Below, piece by piece: positions 1 through 7,174 of a DNA stretch of 7,601 bases. Origin of the DNA: Planctomycetaceae bacterium (lineage in GTDB: Bacteria > Planctomycetota > Planctomycetia > Pirellulales > UBA1268); the NCBI GenBank assembly GCA_947453875.1, contig CANGIH010000103.1, positions 1 through 7,601 of the forward strand, in the 5' to 3' direction. The notes under the pieces are model-generated. The model was not told the DNA's origin, did no database searches, and worked only from the letters and a program-made list of their open reading frames with translations. The position numbers and the translations under genes are program-made. Within the stretch, counting starts at the first letter, position 1; the number at the start of each line of letters is the position of its first letter.

Positions 1-2789
1 AGAATCACCTCGACCTTCGCCAGCGGCTGCCTGACCTTCAGCTTCGCATTGGCGCGGGCGGCCCGGCCGAGCGAGGCGACATCGCGAACGAGCGTCATCC
101 GACGGACGAGATCGGCGTCGAGGAGCCCGGGCGATCCCTGGGGATAATCGGTCAGATGGACGCTCTCCGCCACGGAGTCGCCGAAGGGCCCCACCGCGAG
201 ATTGCGCCAGATCGTCTCGGTGACGAAGGGCACGAACGGGGCGGCGAGCCGGGCGATGCCGAGGAGCGTCTCGTAGAGCGTCCAGTAGGCGTCGAGTTTG
301 TCGGGATGGGCTTCAGGCCCGTCGGCACGCCCCGCACCCCAGAAACGATCACGACTGCGGCGCACAAACCAGTTGCTGATGCCATCGACAAGCGAGGAGA
401 TCATCCCGGCAGCGGTGAAATGGTCGAACGCATCCATCCGCTCGACGACACCGGCGGCCGTGGCCGAAAGTTCAGCGAGCATCCAGCGGTCGAGCTCGGA
501 TCGCTCCGACACCGGCCGCCAGCCGCGGGCTCTGCCCAGATCGGCGTGTTCGAGGTGGCCCGGTGTGTCGAGCGCCTTGCCCGGATCGAATCCGTCGATG
601 TTGGCGTAGATCACGAAGAACGAATAGACGTTCCAGAGCCGGATGAGGAATTCCGGCACGCTCTCGCGGATCGCCCGCTCGCTGTAACGGATCGTCGTCC
701 ATGGGGGCTGGCCGGCGAGGAAGTACCAGCGGAGGGCATCGGCGCCGTAGGCGTCGAAGATCACCCCCGGCTCCTTGTAGTTGCGCTTGCTCTTGCTCAT
801 CTTCTGCCCGTCCTCGCCGAGCATCAGGCCGAGAACGATGCAGGTACGGAAGGGATGCGGATATTCCGCAAGTGGCGCTTCCACGCCATCGGGAAGGTTG
901 CCGGGGCCATCGCCTCCGAAGAGGAGCGTACTGATCGCCAACTGGCTGTAGAACCATCCGCGGGTCTGGTCGATCGCCTCGGAGATAAAGTGGGCGGGAA
1001 ACTGCTCCGCGAACTCCTCACGGCCCATGTGCGGCCAGCCCCACTGGGCGAAGGGCATGGCACCCGAGTCGAACCAGCAGTCGATCACCTCGGGCACGCG
1101 GCGCATCCTCGCTCCAGACGCGAACGGGGAGTCGTAGGTGACCGCGTCGATGTAGGGCTTGTGGACGCGGAGGTCTTCGGCCAGATCGGGATTGGCGGCC
1201 TTGGCGTGATCGAAGACCTCGGTGCCCGCGATCCCCGGCTTGGCCAGCAAATCGGCGTAGGAGGGGACCGCTTCGGCGCGGCCTGTCGACTCGCAGAGCC
1301 AGATCGGCAGCGGCGTTCCCCAGTAGCGTTCCCGGGAGAGGGCCCAGTCGACGTTCGTCTCGAGGAAGTGGCCGAAACGCCCTTCCTTGATGTGCTCAGG
1401 AAGCCAGTCGATGCGGGCATTGTTGGCGAGCATGGCGTCGCGGAACTGGCTCGTGCGGATGAACCAACTCGCTCGCGGGTATTGGATGAGCGGGTCGTTG
1501 TCGGCCCGCCAGCAGAACGGATAGTCGTGGACGTACTGCTCCTGGTGGACGAGTAACCCACGGCCGCGGAGATCGCGGACGATGTCACGGTCGCAGTCCT
1601 TCACGAAGCGGCCGCTTCCCATCGGGAAGGTGTCGGTGAAGCAGCCATCCGGAGCGACACAATTGAGCAGCGCCGGCCCCCCCGACTCGAATCGGGGTTG
1701 CTCGGCCATGAGCACGCCATAATCGACTTCGCCGAAGGCAGGGGCGACATGGACGATGCCGGTGCCCGAGTCGGTGGTGACGAAGTCGGCCGCCACCACT
1801 CGCCACGCTGCTGCCGAGTGGCCACCGCCGATGAGCGGGGACTGCCGGGGAGCACCCTCCGGCCGGTAGGTGTCGAAGGGGGGGAGATAGCTCCTTCCCA
1901 CGAGGTCGCGGCCAGGAAGTGTGCCGACGTTCACGAAGGTCTTTTTCAATTTCTCGCCGAGGCAGACGGCGAGCGGTTCGGCGACGACGTATTCCGGGGC
2001 CCCGTCGATCAACTCGCCTTTCGCGTCCGCCTCGCGGATCACCGCATAGGTCAGGTCGGCCTTCACCGCCGCGAACTGGTTCGAGGGGAGTGTCCAGGGA
2101 GTGGTTGTCCAGGCGACGAGGTGGCGATTCGTCGGCCTCCCGAAGTCGTCGAGAAGGGGGAAGGCGACGTACACGCTCGGGTCGGCCACTTCCTTGTAAC
2201 CCTGGCCCACCTCGCCGCTGGAGAGGGCGGTGCCCCCCTGTGCCCACCACCAGACGATCTTGTGGCCCCGGTAGAGGAGCCCGCGGTCGAAGAGATCGGC
2301 GAGTGCCCACCAGACACTCTCGACATACGACTTGCGGTAGGTCACGTAGGCTTCGGAAAGGTCGATCCAGAAGCCGATCCGCTCCGTGATCGATTCCCAC
2401 TCCTTCATGTACCTCCATACCGATTCCTGACAGCGGTGGATGAACGGCTCCACCCCGTAGGTCTCGATGTCGGCCTTGGAATGGATCCCGAGGGCCTTGC
2501 AGACTTCGACCTCGACCGGGAGTCCGTGGGTATCCCAGCCGGCCTTGCGCTCGCAGAACTGGCCACGCATCGTCCGGTAGCGCGGGTAGAGATCCTTGAT
2601 CGTGCGTGTCAGGCAGTGCCCCGGATGGGGCATGCCGTTGGCCGTCGGGGGACCCTCGAAGAAGACGAATCGCTCGGCGCCGGCACGATGGAGCAGCGAC
2701 TTGCGGTAGATGCCTGCTTCACGCCAGAAACCGAGGATCGCCAGCTCGTTGGCGGGGAAGTCGGGCTTGCCACGGACGGGATCAAACAT
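1..2789 (-). CDS. ileS: Isoleucyl-tRNA synthetase (IleRS), C-terminus cut by window edge
   Basis: Class I synthetase that charges tRNA-Ile with isoleucine in the cytoplasm. The reading frame is open from ATG at 2789 to the left edge (929 residues seen), so no stop is present; relatives run to about 1,050 or more residues. Visible in order: the HIGH-type signature HPGH at residues 55-58 inside GPPTANGMPHPGH; KIVWWWAQGGTALSSGEV from about 177; the editing-domain motifs TTPWTLPSNQ and GTGIVHVAPAFG (342-353) with an Asp at 356; SRERYWGTPLPIW; VIDCWFDSG; and KMSKS at 663-667. The tail seen includes an anticodon-binding-like helical region (NWFVRRSRDRFW). The motif style resembles the eukaryote-like IleRS lineage. 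Cysteines at two metal-site positions are missing (C426-W-R-A429 and C499-E-S-T502). It starts 97 bases after the oxidoreductase gene, and no clear Shine-Dalgarno precedes the ATG. ValRS and LeuRS are excluded by the overall motif pattern. Identity is very secure. Confidence 0.96.
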   Translation of the reverse strand, partial: MFDPVRGKPDFPANELAILGFWREAGIYRKSLLHRAGAERFVFFEGPPTANGMPHPGHCLTRTIKDLYPRYRTMRGQFCERKAGWDTHGLPVEVEVCKALGIHSKADIETYGVEPFIHRCQESVWRYMKEWESITERIGFWIDLSEAYVTYRKSYVESVWWALADLFDRGLLYRGHKIVWWWAQGGTALSSGEVGQGYKEVADPSVYVAFPLLDDFGRPTNRHLVAWTTTPWTLPSNQFAAVKADLTYAVIREADAKGELIDGAPEYVVAEPLAVCLGEKLKKTFVNVGTLPGRDLVGRSYLPPFDTYRPEGAPRQSPLIGGGHSAAAWRVVAADFVTTDSGTGIVHVAPAFGEVDYGVLMAEQPRFESGGPALLNCVAPDGCFTDTFPMGSGRFVKDCDRDIVRDLRGRGLLVHQEQYVHDYPFCWRADNDPLIQYPRASWFIRTSQFRDAMLANNARIDWLPEHIKEGRFGHFLETNVDWALSRERYWGTPLPIWLCESTGRAEAVPSYADLLAKPGIAGTEVFDHAKAANPDLAEDLRVHKPYIDAVTYDSPFASGARMRRVPEVIDCWFDSGAMPFAQWGWPHMGREEFAEQFPAHFISEAIDQTRGWFYSQLAISTLLFGGDGPGNLPDGVEAPLAEYPHPFRTCIVLGLMLGEDGQKMSKSKRNYKEPGVIFDAYGADALRWYFLAGQPPWTTIRYSERAIRESVPEFLIRLWNVYSFFVIYANIDGFDPGKALDTPGHLEHADLGRARGWRPVSERSELDRWMLAELSATAAGVVERMDAFDHFTAAGMISSLVDGISNWFVRRSRDRFWGAGRADGPEAHPDKLDAYWTLYETLLGIARLAAPFVPFVTETIWRNLAVGPFGDSVAESVHLTDYPQGSPGLLDADLVRRMTLVRDVASLGRAARANAKLKVRQPLAKVEVI

Positions 2790-2845
2790 GGTGGGAACGG
2801 GCTCTGGGATCTGAGGTGCGCGGGGAACTCGACAGTGGATCGAGA

Positions 2846-2879
2846 GGGGAAGGCTGACGGACGCCGGCGGCTCTTCCCC
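2846..2879 (-). terminator. Weak stem-loop after the oxidoreductase gene
   Basis: Just downstream of the oxidoreductase stop, the transcript can pair GGGGAAG with CTTCCCC (7 bp stem, 20-base GC-rich loop containing the palindrome CGCCGGCG). A second small dyad, CTCGA/TCGAG with a 7-base loop, follows at 2828-2844. Neither is followed by a U-tract, so intrinsic termination is doubtful. This is the longest spacer in the window (97 bases), and the stems could mark the boundary between the oxidoreductase and ileS transcripts. In GC-rich DNA such stems also arise by chance. Confidence 0.2.
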
Positions 2880-2886
2880 GGAGTAA

Positions 2887-3960
2887 TCAAAGGTCGACGG
2901 TCCTGCCGGTCCTGAAAGCCTCGTCGGCCGCGAGGACGATCCGCAGGCTGCTGACGGCGTCTTCCATGTGGGCAGTCAGATCGCGGTCGTGCCGGATCGC
3001 GTCGAGGAAGACCTCCTGCTCGAGCCGGCAGAGGCCGTCGTGATCGGGCTCGTCCTGACAGTCGATCAGCTCGTCGCGGCGGGCGAAGGTGCCGTCCGCG
3101 TTCGTCTCGGCATGGTGAAGCTTGAGGAGCGCCGCCTTGGAGTGGGCATTGACGTCGTCACTCGCCGCCTCCCCCTCCCTCGTGCCGACAATGCTCACGC
3201 ACCCCCTCGGTCCGACGACATCCTTCACGAAGTAGGCCACCTCGCTCATCATCGGCCCCCAACCGGCCTCGTACCAGCCGACCGAGCCATCGGCGAAGGT
3301 GACCTGAAGGCAGCCATAGTTGTACATCCCCGGCACGAGCTCATCAGTGAGCCTGGCGCCGATCGCCGAGACGCGAACCGGCTTCGAGCCGGTCATCAGG
3401 CACATCACATCGACGTAGTGCACGCCGCAGTCGACGATCGGCGACATTGAGTTCATCAACTGCTTGTGGGTTTGCCACTGGTCGCCGGACGACTGCTGGT
3501 TGAGGTTCATTCGCATCACCAGCGGCTTGCCGAGGGTCTGTGCCGTCTCGATGAACTTCGTCCAGGTGGGATGGACGCGGAGGACATAGCCGATGACCAG
3601 CTTTTTCCCTGATTTCGTCGCCAGGTCGACCACTTCGCGGGCCTCTCGCACCGTGTTGGCCAACGGCTTCTCGAGAAACACATGGCAGCCGGCAGCGAAC
3701 GCCTTGCGGGCGTAGTCGGCGTGCGTGTCGGGGTAGGTGTTGATCGAGACGGCGTCGGGAGCGGTCGCCGCCAGCGCCTCCTCGAAGCTGGAAAACTGTC
3801 GGTAGTCGGCGCCGAGGGCGGCAAGGAGCGCGTGGCGGGATTTCTCTCCTCGCGACACCACGCCGACGATCTCGAAACCCTCCATCGAGTGGTAGGCCTT
3901 GGCGTGGGAGGTGCCCATGTGGCCGCAACCGACGACGAGGATCCTGACAGGACGGGACAT
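2887..3960 (-). CDS. Gfo/Idh/MocA-family NAD(P)-dependent oxidoreductase
   Basis: Predicted cytoplasmic dehydrogenase of 357 residues, the usual family length. The N-terminal Rossmann domain (about 1-125) carries the dinucleotide-binding motif VVGCGHMGTSHA (GCGHMG at 11-16). The family signature EKPLA follows at 97-101, with the catalytic Lys98. The C-terminal substrate domain carries D177-CGV-H181, matching the Asp/His pair used in this family's active site. There is no Tat or Sec signal, unlike many exported planctomycete members, so it should act inside the cell. The start at 3960 is supported by GAAGGA nine bases upstream. The gene begins 52 bases after the phosphorylase stop. The substrate cannot be read from sequence: family members oxidise or reduce sugars, inositols and sugar derivatives. 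The neighbouring purine phosphorylase releases ribose-1-phosphate, but nothing here shows that the two are linked. Family assignment is firm, function is open. Confidence 0.93.
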   Translation of the reverse strand: MSRPVRILVVGCGHMGTSHAKAYHSMEGFEIVGVVSRGEKSRHALLAALGADYRQFSSFEEALAATAPDAVSINTYPDTHADYARKAFAAGCHVFLEKPLANTVREAREVVDLATKSGKKLVIGYVLRVHPTWTKFIETAQTLGKPLVMRMNLNQQSSGDQWQTHKQLMNSMSPIVDCGVHYVDVMCLMTGSKPVRVSAIGARLTDELVPGMYNYGCLQVTFADGSVGWYEAGWGPMMSEVAYFVKDVVGPRGCVSIVGTREGEAASDDVNAHSKAALLKLHHAETNADGTFARRDELIDCQDEPDHDGLCRLEQEVFLDAIRHDRDLTAHMEDAVSSLRIVLAADEAFRTGRTVDL

Positions 3961-3969
3961 CGAGATGGT

Positions 3970-3975
3970 TCCTTC
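3970..3975 (-). promoter_or_regulatory. Ribosome binding site of the oxidoreductase gene
   Basis: GAAGGA on the minus strand lies nine bases before the ATG at 3960. It supports that start and is one of only two convincing Shine-Dalgarno sequences in the window. Confidence 0.6.
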
Positions 3976-4012
3976 GGAGGGGAGAAGTGAGGGCCGGAGT
4001 GGCTTGTGATGG

Positions 4013-4849
4013 TCAGCCCCGGGCTTCGCCGGCCCGGCGCACCGCCGAGGTCACCAGCGCCCGGAGTTTCGGCTCCGCAGACCGTGCCACACCGAGGATT
4101 CTCTCAACGGTGGCCACCTCGAGGTGGTCGGGAAGACACATGTCGGTGATCACCGAGATGCCCAGCACACGCAGGCCGGCGTGCACGGCGACGATCACCT
4201 CCGGCACGGTCGACATCCCCACCACATCGGCGCCGATGCCGCGGAGAAAGCGGTATTCCGCCCTCGTCTCCAGATTCGGTCCGGTGACGGCGACGTAGAC
4301 GCCGCGGTGGGCGACGAAGTCCTCCCGGCGGGCGACGGCCAACGCTTCGTCGATCAATTCTGGCGTGTAGGGGGCCGACATGTCGGGAAAGCGGGGCCCG
4401 AGACGGTCGTCGTTGATCCCGACGAGCGGATTGTCGTTCATGAGGTTGATGTGGTCGTCGATGATCATGATGTCGCCGGTGCGGAAATGCGGGTTGAGGC
4501 CGCCACAGGCGTTGGTCACGATCAGGAGGGTGGCTCCGAGACGCTCGAGCACCCGGACAGGGAAGGTGATCTGCGCGAGCGGATAGCCCTCGTATGCGTG
4601 CATCCGCCCTTCCATAACGATCACCGGCACCCCGTCGAGCAGGCCACAGACGAGTTGGCCGGCGTGGCCGGTCGCGGTCGAGCGGGCGAAGTGGGGGATC
4701 TCGGCGTAGGGAATCGTCACTTGGTTTACGATCGCCGCCGTCACCCCACCGAGTCCGGATCCGAGGATGATTCCCACTGCCGGCATGAGGGGGAAGCGGG
4801 CGCGGATCGCATCGCAGGCCTCGGTGATCTTGTCGTACTGCTCGAGCAT
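4013..4849 (-). CDS. Purine nucleoside phosphorylase, class I (trimeric type)
   Basis: Cleaves purine (deoxy)nucleosides with phosphate to free base and (deoxy)ribose-1-phosphate, a purine salvage step in the cytoplasm. Its 278 residues match the trimeric PNP family. Signatures in order: GSGLGG at 30-35 (phosphate-binding Ser31), GHAG at 61-64 (His62), GRMHAYEG at 81-88 (Arg82, His84), TNACGGLN at 112-119, GPNLETRAEYR at 190-200 and GMSTVPEVIVA at 211-221. Glu194 aligns with the purine-binding Glu201 of human PNP. Two positions depart from the human enzyme: Asp236 where it has the base-contacting Asn243, and, by my alignment, Val248 where it has His257. Both are methylthioadenosine-phosphorylase-like, so activity on 6-aminopurine nucleosides is possible. 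The rest of the signature set is PNP-like. The gene begins 38 bases after the TPR gene; a GGGGA lies five bases before the ATG. The symbol is left blank because names differ between lineages (punA, deoD, pnp). Confidence 0.94.
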   Translation of the reverse strand: MLEQYDKITEACDAIRARFPLMPAVGIILGSGLGGVTAAIVNQVTIPYAEIPHFARSTATGHAGQLVCGLLDGVPVIVMEGRMHAYEGYPLAQITFPVRVLERLGATLLIVTNACGGLNPHFRTGDIMIIDDHINLMNDNPLVGINDDRLGPRFPDMSAPYTPELIDEALAVARREDFVAHRGVYVAVTGPNLETRAEYRFLRGIGADVVGMSTVPEVIVAVHAGLRVLGISVITDMCLPDHLEVATVERILGVARSAEPKLRALVTSAVRRAGEARG

Positions 4850-4887
4850 GCTGTCCCCGGTCGGTCTCGCCTCTTCGCGGCCCGGGG

Positions 4888-5370
4888 TCAGACGCGACCG
4901 AAAAGGGCGCGAAACTCCGGGCGCCCGCGCAGCGACTCAAGGTCGGGATCGACCTCCATGTGAGCCACGTCGTCGTACCCCAGACGGATCGACGCGGCGA
5001 GACATTCAATCGCCTCGTCGGGACGCCCGGCCAGTGCCAGCGAGCAGGCAAGATTGTAGCGGGCGAGGAAATCGGCGGGCAGGCGGGCAACAAGGCGCCG
5101 GTCAAGATCGAGCGCCCGGGCCACCAGCCCCTTCTGCGAGGCCAACTCTCCCAGGACCCTCAGCACCTCAACCGACTCGCCATTCCGGGAGAGAAGGTTC
5201 TCGAAGAAGTCGAGATCGAAGTCGAGTTGGGAGAGCTTGCCGAACCAGGGCAGGGGAGCGCCGTCGCGGGCCCCTCCAAGGGAAAGTCGCGATGGCTCCG
5301 AATGATCGCCGTCCGTCTTCCTGCGCCGCGAGGAATCATCCGAGCCGGTCGTGTCGTCGTGTCCGGGCAT
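4888..5370 (-). CDS. TPR-repeat protein, function unknown
   Basis: Predicted soluble protein of 160 residues with no signal peptide or membrane segment. Residues 1-40 are hydrophilic and probably disordered (TTGSDDSSRRRKTDGDHSEP). About 67-100 and 101-134 form two TPR helical pairs; the second, YNLACSLALAGRPDEAIE, is a clear TPR. The end, EVDPDLESLRGRPEFRALF at 139-157, is a C-terminal motif often seen after such repeats. TPRs bind protein partners, so a scaffold or adaptor role is likely, but the partner is unknown. I chose ATG 5370 because GAGGTGATC, a nine-base match to the 16S 3' end, sits at ideal spacing before it. A GTG at 5403 in the same frame would add 11 residues and overlap the stop of the upstream acidic gene as GTGA. 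That start is less likely because it would place the Shine-Dalgarno inside the coding region. Confidence 0.85.
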   Translation of the reverse strand: MPGHDDTTGSDDSSRRRKTDGDHSEPSRLSLGGARDGAPLPWFGKLSQLDFDLDFFENLLSRNGESVEVLRVLGELASQKGLVARALDLDRRLVARLPADFLARYNLACSLALAGRPDEAIECLAASIRLGYDDVAHMEVDPDLESLRGRPEFRALFGRV

Positions 5371-5373
5371 GGT

Positions 5374-5382
5374 GATCACCTC
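5374..5382 (-). promoter_or_regulatory. Strong ribosome binding site deciding the TPR gene start
   Basis: GAGGTGATC on the minus strand is a nine-base exact complement of the canonical 16S rRNA 3' end. Its GAGG core is eight bases before the ATG at 5370. It favours this ATG over the in-frame GTG at 5403. Most other genes in the window lack a recognisable Shine-Dalgarno, so this one stands out. It lies just after the stop of the upstream acidic gene, so ribosomes finishing that gene could re-initiate here. Confidence 0.65.
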
Positions 5383-5399
5383 GCGGACGAGCCTTGGGC

Positions 5400-5858
5400 T
5401 CACTTCCGCTTCGAGGGCCCCTTGGCGGGAGGCGGCGGGGGCTCGTTCTCTTCTGGATGATCCCAGTCGGGATCGTTGTCCTCTTCCTCGAAGTCGTCAT
5501 CGAAATCGTCGTCGAAATCGTCGAAGCTCGATTCCTCATCGACCGACGGGGGAACCGTCAGATCCTCCTCGTCTCCGAGTTCGTCGTCGGCATCCTCCGG
5601 GTCGTCCGCGCACACAAGACTACCCCGCCTTGGAGCAAGGCCGATGGGAAGGGCCTCGGTGGTGCCTGCCGGCAGGAACGACCATTCCGTGGGAAGCGGA
5701 AGCATGGAGCCGACAAGCGGGAGTGGGGCGGTCATGGGCGGGAGGTGTTTCCTCGGTGCAGGCGGGGCAGTGGTCGGGCGGAGGCGACGGCGAACCTCCA
5801 GAAAACCCTCTTGTTGCGACCGCGTCAAGGCATCGACCGAAGAGCAAGCCGACGACAC
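5400..5858 (-). CDS. Small acidic protein with Asp/Phe repeats, function unknown
   Basis: I do not recognise this protein. In its longest form (GTG start at 5858) it has 152 residues. Residues 42-82 are Pro/Leu-rich with little charge. From about 84 to 138 it is strongly acidic, including DELGDEEDL and a repeat of Phe followed by two or three Asp (112-123). A PEENEPPPPP stretch and a basic tail, KGPSKRK, finish it. The acidic part is probably disordered; it could bind basic proteins, RNA or metal ions, but nothing proves this. The start is uncertain: in-frame ATGs at 5735 and 5705 would give 111 or 101 residues, none of the three has a clear Shine-Dalgarno, and the first 41 residues look the least protein-like. 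It ends 29 bases before the TPR gene start, so the two are probably co-transcribed. The skewed composition makes homology calls unreliable. Confidence 0.6.
   Translation of the reverse strand: MSSACSSVDALTRSQQEGFLEVRRRLRPTTAPPAPRKHLPPMTAPLPLVGSMLPLPTEWSFLPAGTTEALPIGLAPRRGSLVCADDPEDADDELGDEEDLTVPPSVDEESSFDDFDDDFDDDFEEEDNDPDWDHPEENEPPPPPAKGPSKRK
5491..5526 (-). repeat. 12-base tandem repeat coding for Phe-Asp-Asp-Asp units
   Basis: Three imperfect 12-base units lie in a row (5491-5502, 5503-5514, 5515-5526), built on the plus strand around aaatcgtcgtcg. They encode the FDD(D) repeats of the acidic protein. The unit is a multiple of three, so gain or loss of copies keeps the frame and would simply lengthen or shorten the acidic tract. 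Confidence 0.6.
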
Positions 5859-5909
5859 TTGAGTTCTCGTCAGGAATCGGAGGCCGCCGGACGGGGGCGT
5901 GGAGGGGAT

Positions 5910-7133
5910 TCAGGTGTGGTAATCGGCGTTGAGATGCACATATTCGGCCGTCAGGTCGCTGGAGTAAAAGCGAATCGATTCGGATCCGGATCCCATGTCC
6001 AGTTCGATCAGCGTCTCGCGGGCCGCCTTGATCGATTCCGACACCGCGTCCCCGTCGAATTCAACCGGCGCGCCGTCGCGAAACAGGAGGGTTCCATTGA
6101 GCCGGAGGAGCATCTTGTCTGGTGCGAAGCGGACGCCGGAATAGCCGGCGGCCGACACGATCCGGCCCCAGTTCGGGTCGGCGCCGCAGATGGCGGTTTT
6201 CACCAGCGGACTATCGGCGATCGTTCGGGCGATCTGACGAGCCTCATCGCGCGTCGGACAGCCGGTGACCTCGATCCGCAACACGTGGGTCGCGCCCTCG
6301 CCGTCGTCGGCAATCTCTCGGGCCAGCGCCTCGCAGGCGTCGTGGAGGGCTGCGGCGAAGGCCTCGAGCCCCTTGCCCGAGAGTGGCTTCCCGCCGGCAG
6401 CGCCGTTGGCGAGGAGGAGGACAGTGTCGTTGGTGCTCGTGTGCCCGTCGACGCTGACGCAATTGAATGTCCGCTCGGCCGCCTCGCCGAGGAGGGCCTG
6501 GGCATCGCGAGGGTTGAGCGCCGCATCGGTGAGGATCACCCCCAGCATCGTCGCCAGCCTCGGGCCGACCATCGCGGCGCCCTTGGCCATGCCGAAGAGG
6601 GTGTATTGGGTGCCGCCGGAGGTGAAGGTCGATCCTGACAGCTTCGGGCGGGTGTCGGTGGTCATCATGCCTCGTGCGGCGGTGACGACCGAATCAGAAT
6701 CGGTTGCGAGCCTCCCTGCGACCGTGCCGAGTCCCTTCTCGATCTTCGCAAGAGGGAGGAATTCCCCGATGATCCCTGTCGAAAGCACGAGCACCGACGA
6801 GGCCGGCACACCGACCAGATCAGCCGCAGTGGTAGCCATTCGTTCGGCATCAGAGAGGCCACGGCTTCCGGTGCAGGCATTGGCGTTTCCGGAATTGACC
6901 GCGATGGCGCGAAAGCCGACGCCCGGGGTACGGGCACGGTCGAAGATGACCGGAGCGGCGCAGACAAGATTCGTCGTGTAGACACCGGCGCCCGTCGCCG
7001 GGGTATCGGAGACGATCAACGTGATGTCTTCACGCGTCGGATTGCGCTTCAATCCAGCATGCGTGCCGGCCACGCGGTAACCCTTGGGGAGCGACGGGAT
7101 CGGCAGGCGGAGAGGCGTTTCGGCGATGGGCAT
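5910..7133 (-). CDS. argJ: Bifunctional glutamate N-acetyltransferase / ornithine acetyltransferase ArgJ
   Basis: Transfers the acetyl group from N-acetylornithine to glutamate, giving ornithine and N-acetylglutamate, and so closes the cyclic arginine pathway; many members can also use acetyl-CoA. The 407 residues match the full family length. The precursor self-cleaves at the conserved ATML site, here A194-T195-M196-L197 after KGAAMVGPRL, leaving Thr195 as the N-terminal nucleophile of the beta chain. Other signatures: NSGNANACTG at 80-89, STGIIGEFLP at 118-127 (oxyanion-hole Thr/Gly), TTDTRPK at 158-164, SVDGHTSTNDT at 227-237, GADPNWGRI at 317-325, and the typical C-terminal end YVHLNADYHT. 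All key residues are present, so it should be active. It lies 66 bases after argC, as in many arginine clusters. No Shine-Dalgarno precedes the ATG; the leader is pyrimidine-rich. Whether it also makes N-acetylglutamate from acetyl-CoA cannot be read from sequence. Confidence 0.97.
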   Translation of the reverse strand: MPIAETPLRLPIPSLPKGYRVAGTHAGLKRNPTREDITLIVSDTPATGAGVYTTNLVCAAPVIFDRARTPGVGFRAIAVNSGNANACTGSRGLSDAERMATTAADLVGVPASSVLVLSTGIIGEFLPLAKIEKGLGTVAGRLATDSDSVVTAARGMMTTDTRPKLSGSTFTSGGTQYTLFGMAKGAAMVGPRLATMLGVILTDAALNPRDAQALLGEAAERTFNCVSVDGHTSTNDTVLLLANGAAGGKPLSGKGLEAFAAALHDACEALAREIADDGEGATHVLRIEVTGCPTRDEARQIARTIADSPLVKTAICGADPNWGRIVSAAGYSGVRFAPDKMLLRLNGTLLFRDGAPVEFDGDAVSESIKAARETLIELDMGSGSESIRFYSSDLTAEYVHLNADYHT

Positions 7134-7153
7134 GGCTTGGGGCGGAGAATGGT

Positions 7154-7174
7154 GGGCGGGGAAGGCGGGGCGGG
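7154..7174 (+). other. G-quadruplex motif in the argC-argJ spacer
   Basis: Four G-runs on the plus strand (7154-7156, 7158-7161, 7167-7170, 7172-7174) are separated by loops of C, AAGGC and C, which fits the canonical G3+N1-7 quadruplex pattern. The plus strand is the template strand for argJ, so the mRNA carries the C-rich complement. The motif sits 21 bases before the argJ start, within a nearly pure purine stretch (about 7134-7193). Folding and any effect on argJ expression are inference; a chance origin in GC-rich DNA is possible. Confidence 0.45.

Noticed and set aside
156..1556. 466-codon open frame on the plus strand, opposite ileS
   Set aside because: It lies wholly antisense to a frame with clear IleRS motifs. 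Its translation is rich in Glu, Arg, Val and Gly with no recognisable domain, as expected of the mirror of GC-rich codons.
1585..2418. 277-codon open frame on the minus strand, overlapping ileS in another frame
   Set aside because: Arg/Pro/Gly-rich translation without motifs. The true frame here carries the IleRS editing-domain signatures.
1698..2915. 405-codon open frame on the plus strand, opposite the ileS 5' part and spacer
   Set aside because: Antisense to the IleRS HIGH and editing regions. No domain is seen; it is explained by codon bias on the other strand.
4104..5105. 333-codon minus-strand frame across PNP and the TPR gene
   Set aside because: Arg/His/Pro-rich shadow frame overlapping two genes whose motifs are clear in their own frames.
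5736..5760. Small GAGG/CCTC hairpin before the internal ATG at 5735
   Set aside because: A four-base stem is too short to be meaningful in DNA of this composition.
5800..5828. Possible promoter: TTGACG, 17-base spacer, TTTTCT on the minus strand
   Set aside because: The -35 match is good, but the -10 matches TATAAT at only three of six positions and lies inside the possible coding region. It would become plausible only if the acidic gene starts at 5735 or 5705.
5394..6638. 414-codon plus-strand open frame opposite argJ and the acidic gene
   Set aside because: Antisense to an intact argJ. The translation has no recognisable domain and only mirrors the biased codons.
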